This document shows, piece after piece, positions 15,866-23,190 of a stretch of DNA of 64,000 nt. Position 1 is the first letter of the stretch. Each line of letters begins with the position of its first letter. The DNA is from Salinivenus lutea (GTDB taxonomy: Bacteria; Bacteroidota; Rhodothermia; Rhodothermales; Salinibacteraceae). The stretch is taken from the NCBI GenBank assembly GCA_002894685.1, contig NCRC01000006.1, positions 62,001 through 126,000 of the forward strand. Reading direction: 5' to 3'. The position numbers were made by a program, and so were the translations under genes. The notes beneath the pieces were generated by a model, which saw only the letters and a program-made list of their open reading frames with translations, did not search any database and had not been told where the DNA came from.

Positions 15866-18001
15866 CTACTCGGCCCCGAGCGCGTCGTACTGGGTCTCGT
15901 CCTCGGCGGTGGCCGGGACGAGGCGGAGGGCCTGGCCCCCGCTCCGCGCCAGGTCGGCCTCGATGGTGTCGTCGGCCGAGACGAGCCCCCGACGAATCCG
16001 GTAGGCGTGCGGGGCGTCCTCGTAGTCCGCCTCCGGGCCGTCCTCGTAGACGTGCGCCACGTACGTCTGTCCCTCGGGGAGGAAGTCGAGCGAGAGGTCG
16101 ACGGTGCGGGCCTCCTCGTTGGTGATGGTGCCCACGTACCACTCCGCCGTGCCTTTCTGCTGGCGGGCGATGGCGACGTGCGTGCCAATACCGGCCCGGA
16201 GCACGTGGCTCTCGCTCCAGTCCGCGGGCAGGTGGCGGAGGAACTCGGTGGCCTCGTGGTCCTCGTAGTTTTCGACGAGGTCGGCGGCCATCTGCACCGG
16301 GCTGTAGAGGATGATCTCGTTGGCGAGCTGCTTCGCCAGGGTGGTGTACACGCGGTTGTCCGGCATAATCTCCTCCGGCGTCAGGTTGAAGATGCCGGGC
16401 GTGTAGTCGAGCGGCCCGGCGACCATCCGCGTGAACGGAAGGATGGTGGTGTGGGACGGCGGGTTGCCCTCGCTCCAGGCGTTGTACTCCATGCCGCGCA
16501 CGCCCTCCCGCGTCATCATGTTGGGCCAGGTGCGGCGGATGCCGGTCGGCTTGACCGGCTCGTGGGCGTTGATCGCGATCTGGTGCTTGGCGGCCAGCTT
16601 CACCACCTCGCGGTAGTGGGTCACCATCTGCTGGCCGTGGTGGTGGACGCCCTCCGGTCGAATCATGCCCGCGTAGCCGGTCTTCACGGCCGGGACGCCT
16701 ACGGAGTCGTAGAGCGCGTATGCGTCGGCCATCTGCTCTTCGTAGCTCGGCACGTCGCCGCCGGTTTCGTGGTGGCCCATGAGCGCCACGCCCCGCTCGC
16801 GGCCGTACGCGGTTACCTCTTCGAGGTCGAAGTCGTCGTACGACTCGGTAAAGTCAAAGGCCCCTTCCTCGCCCCAGTCTTCCCAGCCGAGGTTCCAGCC
16901 TTCGACGAGCACCGCGTCGATGTCGTGCTCGGCGGCAAAGTCCATGTAGCGCTTGGTGCGCTCGGTGGTCGCGCCGTGGGTGTCCTGCCGGCCCCACGAG
17001 TAGCGGCCGATGTGCATGCCCCACCAGATGCCAACGTACGTCATCGGCTCGATCCAGTCGGGGTCGTCGATTTTCGAGGGCTCGTTCAGGTTTTCAATGA
17101 GGTGCGACTCGACGAGCGCGCCGGGCCGCTCCGCAATCTGGAGGGTGCGCCAGGGGGTTTCGTGCGGGGTGGAGGCTTTTACCTTGAGGCCGTCGGGCCA
17201 CGGCACAAGGGCGCTCTGCAGCGTGGTCGGCTCGCCGGGGACGGCCTGGAGGGTCATGCTGGAATAGTCGGTGAGGGCGGCCTCGTGGACGGCGATGTAC
17301 CGGTCCTCGTCGGGGCTCCGAAGGGTGAGGGGCGTGTTGACGGCGCCCGGGTCGGCCTGCTTCGAGGTGCTATCGAACGGCGTGCCATCGGCGTCCTCCT
17401 CGAGATACGAGTTGTAGCTGACAGCCGATGCGCTGTCGTTAATGGCGCTGAGCGGCGTCTGGGCGTAGCGCCACTCGTAGCCGTCGTAGTCGTCGGGAAT
17501 CCACCAGCTCGTGTGGTCGTCCGTGAAGCGGAACTGGGTGTCCTCCGAGGCGATGCGCAGGCTGTCGATGCCGGACCGTTCGGGCCATCGGTAGCGGAAG
17601 GCCACGCCGTCGTCGTAGGCCCGGAAGACGAGGGTGAGGCGGCGCCCCGCGTCGTTTTGCTCCTGCAGGTCCACCGTCATCTCGCGGTAGTGGTTCACGA
17701 CGGTCGAGTCCGTGCCCCAAACGGGCGTCCAGGTCGTGTCCACTGTGCGCGTCCGCGTCGCCGTCACCACAAAGTCGTTGGTCATGGGCGGGGCGTTTTC
17801 GAACGTAAAGCCCATGGGGGAGGGCGCGACCACCGTGTCGCCGTCGGCCACGACGCTGTAGTGGGGGTGGCCGTCGGGCAGGGAGAGGCCGACGCGGAGC
17901 GACTCGTCGGGCGACGCAACGTCGGTTGCGGTGCCGCCGGGGGAGCAGCCGAGGGCAACGAGGGCGGTGGCGAGGAGGGAGAGGAGCAGGCGAAGCGACA
18001 T
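15866..18001 (-). CDS. Glycoside hydrolase family 97 lipoprotein (SusB-like, inverting type predicted)
   Basis: 711 residues. Lipoprotein signal with lipobox LVALGC (Cys19). The N-terminal beta domain (about 30-290) and the (beta/alpha)8 domain (IWWGMHIGRYSWG, VLVEGWNLGWEDW) are typical of GH97, which acts on alpha-glucosides or alpha-galactosides. The glutamates of MGHHET, INAHEPVKPTG and GVRGMEYNAW align by recollection with the catalytic/calcium glutamates of inverting SusB, while the position of the Asp nucleophile in retaining members reads VKTGYAG, so an inverting alpha-glucosidase is predicted. PFTRMVAGPLDYTPGIF is also a family signature. It probably acts in the periplasm or outer membrane on maltodextrins. 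Confidence 0.92.
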   Translation of the reverse strand: MSLRLLLSLLATALVALGCSPGGTATDVASPDESLRVGLSLPDGHPHYSVVADGDTVVAPSPMGFTFENAPPMTNDFVVTATRTRTVDTTWTPVWGTDSTVVNHYREMTVDLQEQNDAGRRLTLVFRAYDDGVAFRYRWPERSGIDSLRIASEDTQFRFTDDHTSWWIPDDYDGYEWRYAQTPLSAINDSASAVSYNSYLEEDADGTPFDSTSKQADPGAVNTPLTLRSPDEDRYIAVHEAALTDYSSMTLQAVPGEPTTLQSALVPWPDGLKVKASTPHETPWRTLQIAERPGALVESHLIENLNEPSKIDDPDWIEPMTYVGIWWGMHIGRYSWGRQDTHGATTERTKRYMDFAAEHDIDAVLVEGWNLGWEDWGEEGAFDFTESYDDFDLEEVTAYGRERGVALMGHHETGGDVPSYEEQMADAYALYDSVGVPAVKTGYAGMIRPEGVHHHGQQMVTHYREVVKLAAKHQIAINAHEPVKPTGIRRTWPNMMTREGVRGMEYNAWSEGNPPSHTTILPFTRMVAGPLDYTPGIFNLTPEEIMPDNRVYTTLAKQLANEIILYSPVQMAADLVENYEDHEATEFLRHLPADWSESHVLRAGIGTHVAIARQQKGTAEWYVGTITNEEARTVDLSLDFLPEGQTYVAHVYEDGPEADYEDAPHAYRIRRGLVSADDTIEADLARSGGQALRLVPATAEDETQYDALGAE

Positions 18002-18131
18002 GAACCGGGGGCGTTGGGAGCGGAGCGGGCCGGGCGGATGCCCAGCCCCGTGCTCCCCCGAATATAGGAGGTAGCGTCGCGGGTCTCAACGGGAGGCCGG
18101 CCGAGCGGGCGGCGCTCCGCTCGGTGCCGCG

Positions 18132-18647
18132 TTACGGGGCGTCCTCGTCTTCGGTGCGCTGGTCGAGGGCGGGGCGGCCGGAGGTGTCGGTTCCGGCCAA
18201 CTGGCGTTGCACCTTCTCGGGGTCGACGCGCTTCCATACCTCCCGCAACTCGTAGTCTTCGACTTTGCCCGTGTGGTACCAGGTGTCTCCCTCCACCCGA
18301 ATTTCGAACCGGATGGTGGTGCCGGAGAAGGCGGGATCGGAATGGTACTGGATGTGCTCGATGTACAGGTCGCGCTCCGGGTGGTACTCGTAGCGTCCGC
18401 CCCCGGCCAGGACCGTCTCGCCGTCCTCCGTCTCCCGGCCCCAGGCAAAGTGTGTCGAATTGAGAATCTTGTAGCTGGGGCCCCACCGATCGCTGATTTC
18501 CTCCACCGAGTCCGGGTACACCCGCTCCTGCGACACCATGCGCCAGGTGCCTTCCAGTTTGTTGGCGGGGAGCTGGCCGAGGGCGGCGACGGGGCAGCCG
18601 ACGAGAAGGGCGAGGACGACGATGAGCGTGCGACGCAGAGGGTGCAT
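18132..18647 (-). CDS. Secreted lipocalin-like protein (DUF4488-like)
   Basis: 171 residues. Signal peptide (RRTLIVVLALLVGCPVAALG), then a compact beta-barrel-like domain: LEGTWRMVSQERVYPDSVEE near the N-terminus (the 'L-x-G-T-W' start of lipocalin-like proteins), TRFEIRVEGDTWYHTGKVED and REVWKRVDPE near the end, with a disordered acidic tail (TEDEDAP). The resemblance to DUF4488/lipocalin-like proteins is by motif only; the ligand is unknown. The start is ATG at 18647: a GGAGG lies eight bases before it, whereas an ATG two codons upstream would be only two bases from the same site. Confidence 0.65.
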   Translation of the reverse strand: MHPLRRTLIVVLALLVGCPVAALGQLPANKLEGTWRMVSQERVYPDSVEEISDRWGPSYKILNSTHFAWGRETEDGETVLAGGGRYEYHPERDLYIEHIQYHSDPAFSGTTIRFEIRVEGDTWYHTGKVEDYELREVWKRVDPEKVQRQLAGTDTSGRPALDQRTEDEDAP

Positions 18648-18700
18648 GGTCATCACCTCCCGGGGTGGGGTTGGAAAATATGTGTAGAAAACTTGAGGTA

Positions 18701-18729
18701 AAAGTACAGGAAACATGAATGGTTGTCAA
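18701..18729 (-). promoter_or_regulatory. Promoter of the lipocalin-like gene
   Basis: On the minus strand TTGACA (18729-18724) is separated by exactly 17 bases from TACTTT (18706-18701), followed by TA. This fits a classical sigma-70-type promoter, and TACTTTTA also resembles the Bacteroidota -7 TAnnTTTG. It lies in an AT-rich patch between the gdh terminator and the start at 18647, giving a leader of about 45 bases with a strong Shine-Dalgarno. It is the best-formed promoter in the window. Confidence 0.7.
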
Positions 18730-18764
18730 CCCAGGGAGTGGGCGAGGGGACGCCCTGGGCCAAC

Positions 18765-18798
18765 AAAAAAACCCCGTCCCGGCGGCGCCGGAACGGGG
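18765..18798 (-). terminator. Rho-independent terminator of glutamate dehydrogenase
   Basis: On the minus strand CCCCGTTCCGGC-GCC-GCCGGGACGGGG forms a 12-base-pair stem (one G-U pair) with a 3-base loop, directly followed by seven U residues (A run 18765-18771 on the plus strand). It begins 27 bases after the gdh stop codon and insulates the lipocalin-like gene. It is the clearest intrinsic terminator in the window. Confidence 0.92.
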
Positions 18799-18824
18799 CG
18801 GGAGAGCCGTATGGGAGATCGCGC

Positions 18825-20294
18825 CTACGGGAAGATGCCCATTTGATTGTAGGACTTGGCAATCTTGTCGATGGCGCTGATGAAGGCGGCGGTCCGCATG
18901 TCGACGCCGTGTTCTTCGCGATTCTCGCGGATCTCGTTGTAGGCGAACGTCATCGTGTCCTCCAGGCCCGAGTTCACGAGGTCGCGCTCACTGGCGCCGA
19001 AGCCGATGCGCTTGATCAGGTCGTCCAGCAGTTGCTCGTCGAAGTCCTGGTCCGTGAGTTCGTCCACGGCCCGGAGGATGCGTTCGGCGTTTTGCTCTTC
19101 GAAGCGACGGCTCATGCGCCCGTGGCGCACGTGCGACAGGTTGCGGAGCCACTCGAAGTAGGAGACGGTGACGCCGCCGGCGTTCAGGTACACGTCGGGG
19201 ATGAGGAGGACGTTCTTCTCGGTGAGGATGGCGTCGGCCTCCGAGGTGACGGGGCCGTTGGCGGCCTCGCCGATGATGCTGGCCTGGATGTCCGGGGCGT
19301 TGTCGGCGGTGATGACGCCCTCCAGCGCGGCCGGGATGAGGATGTCGCAGGGCAGCTCCAGCGCCTTGGCGGACGTCTCCACGTTCCGGGCCCCCGGAAA
19401 GTCGAGGATCGAGTCGGTCTCCTGGCGGTGGGCCACCACGGCGTCCACATCGAGGCCGTCGGGGTCGTAGATGCCGCCCTCAATTTCGGCGATGCCCACG
19501 ATGTTGGCGTGCCCCTCGTCCTGGAGGAACGTGGCGGCGTGGTAGCCGACATTGCCCAGCCCCTGAATCACGACGTCCTTGCCCTCCAGCCCCACGTCGA
19601 GGCCGAGGCGGTTCATGTCCTTCTCGTACTGGCACGCCTCCCGGATGCCGTAGAACACGCCCTTACCGGTGGCCTCGGTGCGGCCCCGCACGCCGCCCTG
19701 GCCCACCGGCTTCCCCGTCACGCAGGCCAGCGAGTTCAGGTCGTCGTCGCCGATCTGGTGCATCGTATCCATGATCCACGACATCTCGCGCTCGCCCGTC
19801 CCGTAGTCGGGCGCCGGCACGTCGGTCCCCGGCCCGATGAAGTCCTTGCGCGCCATTTCGAAGGTGAAGCGGCGCGTAATGCGCTCCAGCTCGTCCTGCG
19901 AGTAGTTGCGGGCGTCGATGCACACGCCGCCCTTTGCGCCGCCAAAGGGCACGTCCACGATGGCGCACTTGTAACTCATGAGCGCCGAAAGGGCCATCAC
20001 CTCGTCCACATTCACGTTCGGCGCGTAGCGGAGGCCGCCCTTCGTGGGCTTCTTGTGGTGGCTGTGCTCGGCCCGGTAGGCCCGGACGACATCGATGGAG
20101 CCGTCGTCCCGCTTGATGGGGAACTCAAACCGGATGATGTTGTCGCAGGCGCGGATCTGGTGCAGCACCCCAATCTGGTGGTCCGTGTGCTCCGCGGCGG
20201 CGTCAAACATCTTGTTGACCTGGCCGAAGAAGCCATGCTCCGTGCTGTTCTGGGATTCGACGTTCGTCTGAGGGGAGGTCGAAGATGAACTCAT
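18825..20294 (-). CDS. gdhA: Glutamate dehydrogenase (Glu/Leu/Phe/Val family)
   Basis: 489 residues. Interconverts glutamate and 2-oxoglutarate plus ammonia; in a salt-adapted cell it would also set the pool of the counter-ion glutamate. The substrate domain (about 60-240) has KGGLRYAPNVNVDEVMALSA, the catalytic Lys in VDVPFGGAKGG and GPGTDVPAPDYGTGEREMSW; the NAD(P) domain has the Rossmann motif VVIQGLGNVGYHAATFL. The C-terminus RTAAFISAIDKIA is typical. Start at 20294; the ORF upstream of it (Arg-rich) is not coding-like. It faces the APC permease gene across 246 bases and opens the transport island. Confidence 0.93.
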   Translation of the reverse strand: MSSSSTSPQTNVESQNSTEHGFFGQVNKMFDAAAEHTDHQIGVLHQIRACDNIIRFEFPIKRDDGSIDVVRAYRAEHSHHKKPTKGGLRYAPNVNVDEVMALSALMSYKCAIVDVPFGGAKGGVCIDARNYSQDELERITRRFTFEMARKDFIGPGTDVPAPDYGTGEREMSWIMDTMHQIGDDDLNSLACVTGKPVGQGGVRGRTEATGKGVFYGIREACQYEKDMNRLGLDVGLEGKDVVIQGLGNVGYHAATFLQDEGHANIVGIAEIEGGIYDPDGLDVDAVVAHRQETDSILDFPGARNVETSAKALELPCDILIPAALEGVITADNAPDIQASIIGEAANGPVTSEADAILTEKNVLLIPDVYLNAGGVTVSYFEWLRNLSHVRHGRMSRRFEEQNAERILRAVDELTDQDFDEQLLDDLIKRIGFGASERDLVNSGLEDTMTFAYNEIRENREEHGVDMRTAAFISAIDKIAKSYNQMGIFP

Positions 20295-20540
20295 GAGACG
20301 GGCATCAGGAAACGCGTGAGATGGACACGAGATACTGTTTTTAAGAGAGAAGGTGTATGTCCCAACTGCAAGCGCTTCCAGGCGAATTCGCACGGTGGGG
20401 CCCCCGCCGACCCTCGGCCTGGTTGCGTCAACGGAAGTGGGGGCGGGTCCGTCTCGCCTCTCTCCGGGACCGAGTCTAGAAAGCATTCGGAACGTTCTTC
20501 TTCGCCGCCGGCCCGTCTCGCGGGTCCGATTACAGTCATC

Positions 20541-21905
20541 ATGAGCACGTCCCGCCCTTCTTCTGCGACGGAGACGGAGCCCCAGGAGCTTGAGCGGACG
20601 CTCGGGCTCCTCCCCGCACTGGCCATCGGTACGGGCACCATGGTGGGCGCGGGCATCTTCGTGTTTCCGGGACTGGCGGCGGGCCAAGCGGGGCCCGCGG
20701 CCATGATTTCGTTCGCCATCGGGGCCGTTATCGCCCTGCTCGTGGCCCTCCCGACCTCGGAGCTCGCCACCGCGATGCCCGAGAGCGGCGGGGGCTACTA
20801 CTTCGTCTCGCGGGCCCTCGGCCCCCTCGCCGGCTGCATGGTGGGGATTGGGCAGTGGCTGGGGCTGGTGTTTGCCTCCGCGTTCTACCTAATGGGGTTT
20901 GGGCATTACCTGTCCGACCTCTTCCGCGAGCTGGGCGTCGGCCTGCCCCTCTCGGTGGTGGGGCTGGCCCTGGGGATGGGCGTTCTCTTGACGGCCGTTA
21001 GCATCACGGGCACGGAAAACACAGGGGACCTGCAAAACTGGATCGTGGGCAGCCTGCTCGCCATCCTCGGGGGCTTTCTCGGGCACGGAGGGCTGGATGC
21101 GCTCGGGGTGTTTGGGCGACAGCAGGTGCCGGAGGCGTTTTTCCCGTACGGGACCCTGCCGGTCTTCACGACCGCGGCGCTGGTCTTTACGTCGTATCTG
21201 GGCTTTGTCCAGATTGCGACCGTGGCGGGGGAGATCAAAAATCCCGCCCGCAACCTGCCTCGGTCCATGATCGGGAGCGTGCTGCTGGTGGGCACCCTCT
21301 ACGTGCTGACGATCTTTATCGCTACCAGCCTACTGGGCAGCGAGAAGCTTGCGGTGCTGGGCGAGACGGCCATCGTGAACGTGGGGCGGGCCATCGCCGG
21401 CACGTTCGGCGCCGCGGCCCTGCTCGGCGGCGGCCTGCTGGCCACGCTGTCGAGTGCCAATGCGTCGATCCTCAGCGCCTCCCGGTCCATCTACGCCCTG
21501 AGTCGCGACGACCTCGTGCCGCCCCAGGTGGAGCGCATCAACACGCGGTACCGCACGCCCCACGTGGCCCTCCTGATGGCCGGCGGGCCGATCCTGGCAC
21601 TCATCCTCTACGGCCGCGTCGAGGTGCTCGCCGAGGTGGCCTCCCTGCTCCATCTTTTCATGTACGGGCTCATCTGCGTGGCCCTCCTCGTGCTACGACA
21701 GACCGCCCCGGAAGGGTATGCCCCAACCTTTCGGTGTCCCGGCTATCCGGTCGTCCCGGTCCTGGGCGCCCTGTCGAGCTTTGGGCTCGTCGGGTTTATG
21801 AGCGCGCTGTCCATCGCGCTGGGCGGCGGCATTCTTCTCGTCACGGCAGGGTGGTACCTGTACTACGCACGAACCGTCACCATACCGGCACTTCCCCATG
21901 ACTGA
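20541..21905 (+). CDS. APC-family amino-acid permease (first of four in the island)
   Basis: 454 residues, about 12 membrane helices. The N-terminal helix carries the APC hallmark AIGTGTMVGAGIFVFPGLAA (G-x-G motif for the substrate carboxylate), and LPTSELATAMPESGGGYYFV marks helix 2. VTVAGEIKNPARNLPRSMIG lies after helix 6. These proteins carry neutral or cationic amino acids; the substrate cannot be fixed. The stop overlaps the following USP gene by eight bases, so translation is coupled. The permease lacks its own cytoplasmic tail, and the separate USP may take that role. Start at the ATG at 20541; the upstream part of the reading frame is Arg/Ser-rich and not coding-like. Confidence 0.88.
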   Translation: MSTSRPSSATETEPQELERTLGLLPALAIGTGTMVGAGIFVFPGLAAGQAGPAAMISFAIGAVIALLVALPTSELATAMPESGGGYYFVSRALGPLAGCMVGIGQWLGLVFASAFYLMGFGHYLSDLFRELGVGLPLSVVGLALGMGVLLTAVSITGTENTGDLQNWIVGSLLAILGGFLGHGGLDALGVFGRQQVPEAFFPYGTLPVFTTAALVFTSYLGFVQIATVAGEIKNPARNLPRSMIGSVLLVGTLYVLTIFIATSLLGSEKLAVLGETAIVNVGRAIAGTFGAAALLGGGLLATLSSANASILSASRSIYALSRDDLVPPQVERINTRYRTPHVALLMAGGPILALILYGRVEVLAEVASLLHLFMYGLICVALLVLRQTAPEGYAPTFRCPGYPVVPVLGALSSFGLVGFMSALSIALGGGILLVTAGWYLYYARTVTIPALPHD

Positions 21906-22656
21906 CGCTGCCGCGCGGCCCTCCTCCATTCTCGTCGACGTGGAGCTCCCGGACCCGGCCCCCCTCGACCCAGAGCTCATCCGCGTCCTCTCGTCGCTGC
22001 GGGTGGTGCTCCTCGGGTGGTTTGCGGTGCCGGAGCAGACGAGCCCGGCGCAGGCCCGGGATCAGTTTGGCGACGACGCCCAGGCGGCCCTCGACACGAT
22101 CGCGCAGCGGTTTGAGGCGGTGGGGGCCGACGTCACGACGCGGCTCGTCTTTACCGGGGACGAGCTCGACACGATCAGCCGAATCAGCGTGGAGGAGAAC
22201 TGCGACGCGGTCCTCGTGCCGGCCCCGGCGGACCGCGTGGCCCTGCGGCGCGTGCTGGTGCCGTTTCGGGGCCTGCACAATGCCCGGCGCATTGCCCCCT
22301 TTGTGGCCGATCTTGTGCAGGATCATACGACGGACGTGACGCTCCTCCATATCCTCGAAGAGGGCGAGACCGAGGCGTCTTCGCTGTCGGACGTGCTCGA
22401 ACCGGCGGCGGCCATGATGCGAGAGCAGGGCCTCGACGCGGACCTCCTGACGCTCGACGCCCGGGCGACGGACGACCCAACCGATGCCATCGTGGAGCGG
22501 TCGGCCGAGTACGACCTCGTCGTGTTGGGCGAAACCGAGCCCTCAATTCGCACCATTCTTTTCGGCACAGTGCCGGAGCAGATTGTGCAGCGGGCGCAGG
22601 TCCCCGTCCTCGTAGTGCGGAAGGGGGGCGAGATGGAAGAGGGAGGAAACAACTGA
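21898..22656 (+). CDS. Tandem universal stress protein (USP), partner of the preceding permease
   Basis: 252 residues forming two USP-like halves: about 9-112 (SSILVDVELPDPAPL, SSLRVVLLGWFAVPEQTSPA) and about 115-245 (RRVLVPFRGLHNARRIAPFV, YDLVVLGETEPSIRTILFGT). The second half has a near-standard nucleotide-binding loop, LGETEPS...LFGT; the first half has none. From memory, this arrangement and the string VPEQTSPAQARDQF resemble haloarchaeal USPs linked to amino-acid transporters; transfer is inferred, not shown. Eight-base overlap with the permease suggests a complex or co-regulation. Confidence 0.83.
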   Translation: MTDAAARPSSILVDVELPDPAPLDPELIRVLSSLRVVLLGWFAVPEQTSPAQARDQFGDDAQAALDTIAQRFEAVGADVTTRLVFTGDELDTISRISVEENCDAVLVPAPADRVALRRVLVPFRGLHNARRIAPFVADLVQDHTTDVTLLHILEEGETEASSLSDVLEPAAAMMREQGLDADLLTLDARATDDPTDAIVERSAEYDLVVLGETEPSIRTILFGTVPEQIVQRAQVPVLVVRKGGEMEEGGNN

Positions 22657-23190
22657 CGCAGGTGGGCGGTCGGGGGCCCGCCCCGCCGCTTCCGGTCAAC
22701 AGGTCGGCATACGCTGCAGAAGAGCGGCGCCAGCACAGGGAGCGAGCGGACCGATCCCGAACCAACCCTGGCAGCGCAAGTACAGGGCTCAACCGCAAGC
22801 CCCCGACATCCCTTCGGGGCCAACGGTGACCTTGCGGATGGCATAAGATGTCCTTTGCTGAAAGCCTGCCCTCTGGCTACCTCCTCTTTGCCCTCTCGTT
22901 TGGCCTCTTTGGCTCCACTCCCAACGTGGTCTCCGACCAGGCCAACTGGTCGGTGCTCTCGGTGCGCAGTTAATGCCCGACACCCTCTCGATCCGGGCCG
23001 TCGAGGAGGGCACGCGCCTGCGGGAATCGGTGGGGGTCACCTCCTCGCCCGAAGAATAAAAGAACAGGACGCCCCGAGCGCTTGACGGAATGGGGAGCAG
23101 TGATCACGTTGGACCCGGGACGCTTGTGTATCCCCCCCGGTGCCCCGACGTTGTGCGTGTTTTTTTCTCTGATGTCCTCCTTTGCGAATT
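22657..23190. other. 534-base gap between USP and APC-USP genes, no gene assigned
   Basis: Apart from the hairpin just after the USP stop and an inverted repeat at 22801-22819 (CCCCGA-7-TCGGGG), I see two very short plus-strand frames: 41 codons at 22848-22973 with one hydrophobic stretch (GYLLFALSFGLFG), and 28 codons at 22973-23059, which start on the last base of the first stop. Neither has a recognised homologue or ribosome site, so I do not call them genes; they may be relics. The 3' part should hold the promoter of the permease at 23191. Confidence 0.45.
22664..22683 (+). terminator. Possible terminator hairpin after the USP gene
   Basis: GGGCGG-(8 bases)-CCGCCC begins eight bases after the USP stop. 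It is GC-rich but has no U-run, so it is at best a weak or Rho-assisted terminator. Confidence 0.3.

Noticed and set aside
22848-23059. Two small overlapping genes (41 and 28 codons)
   Set aside because: No homology, no ribosome site and no expression evidence. Kept only as a note in the gap entry.
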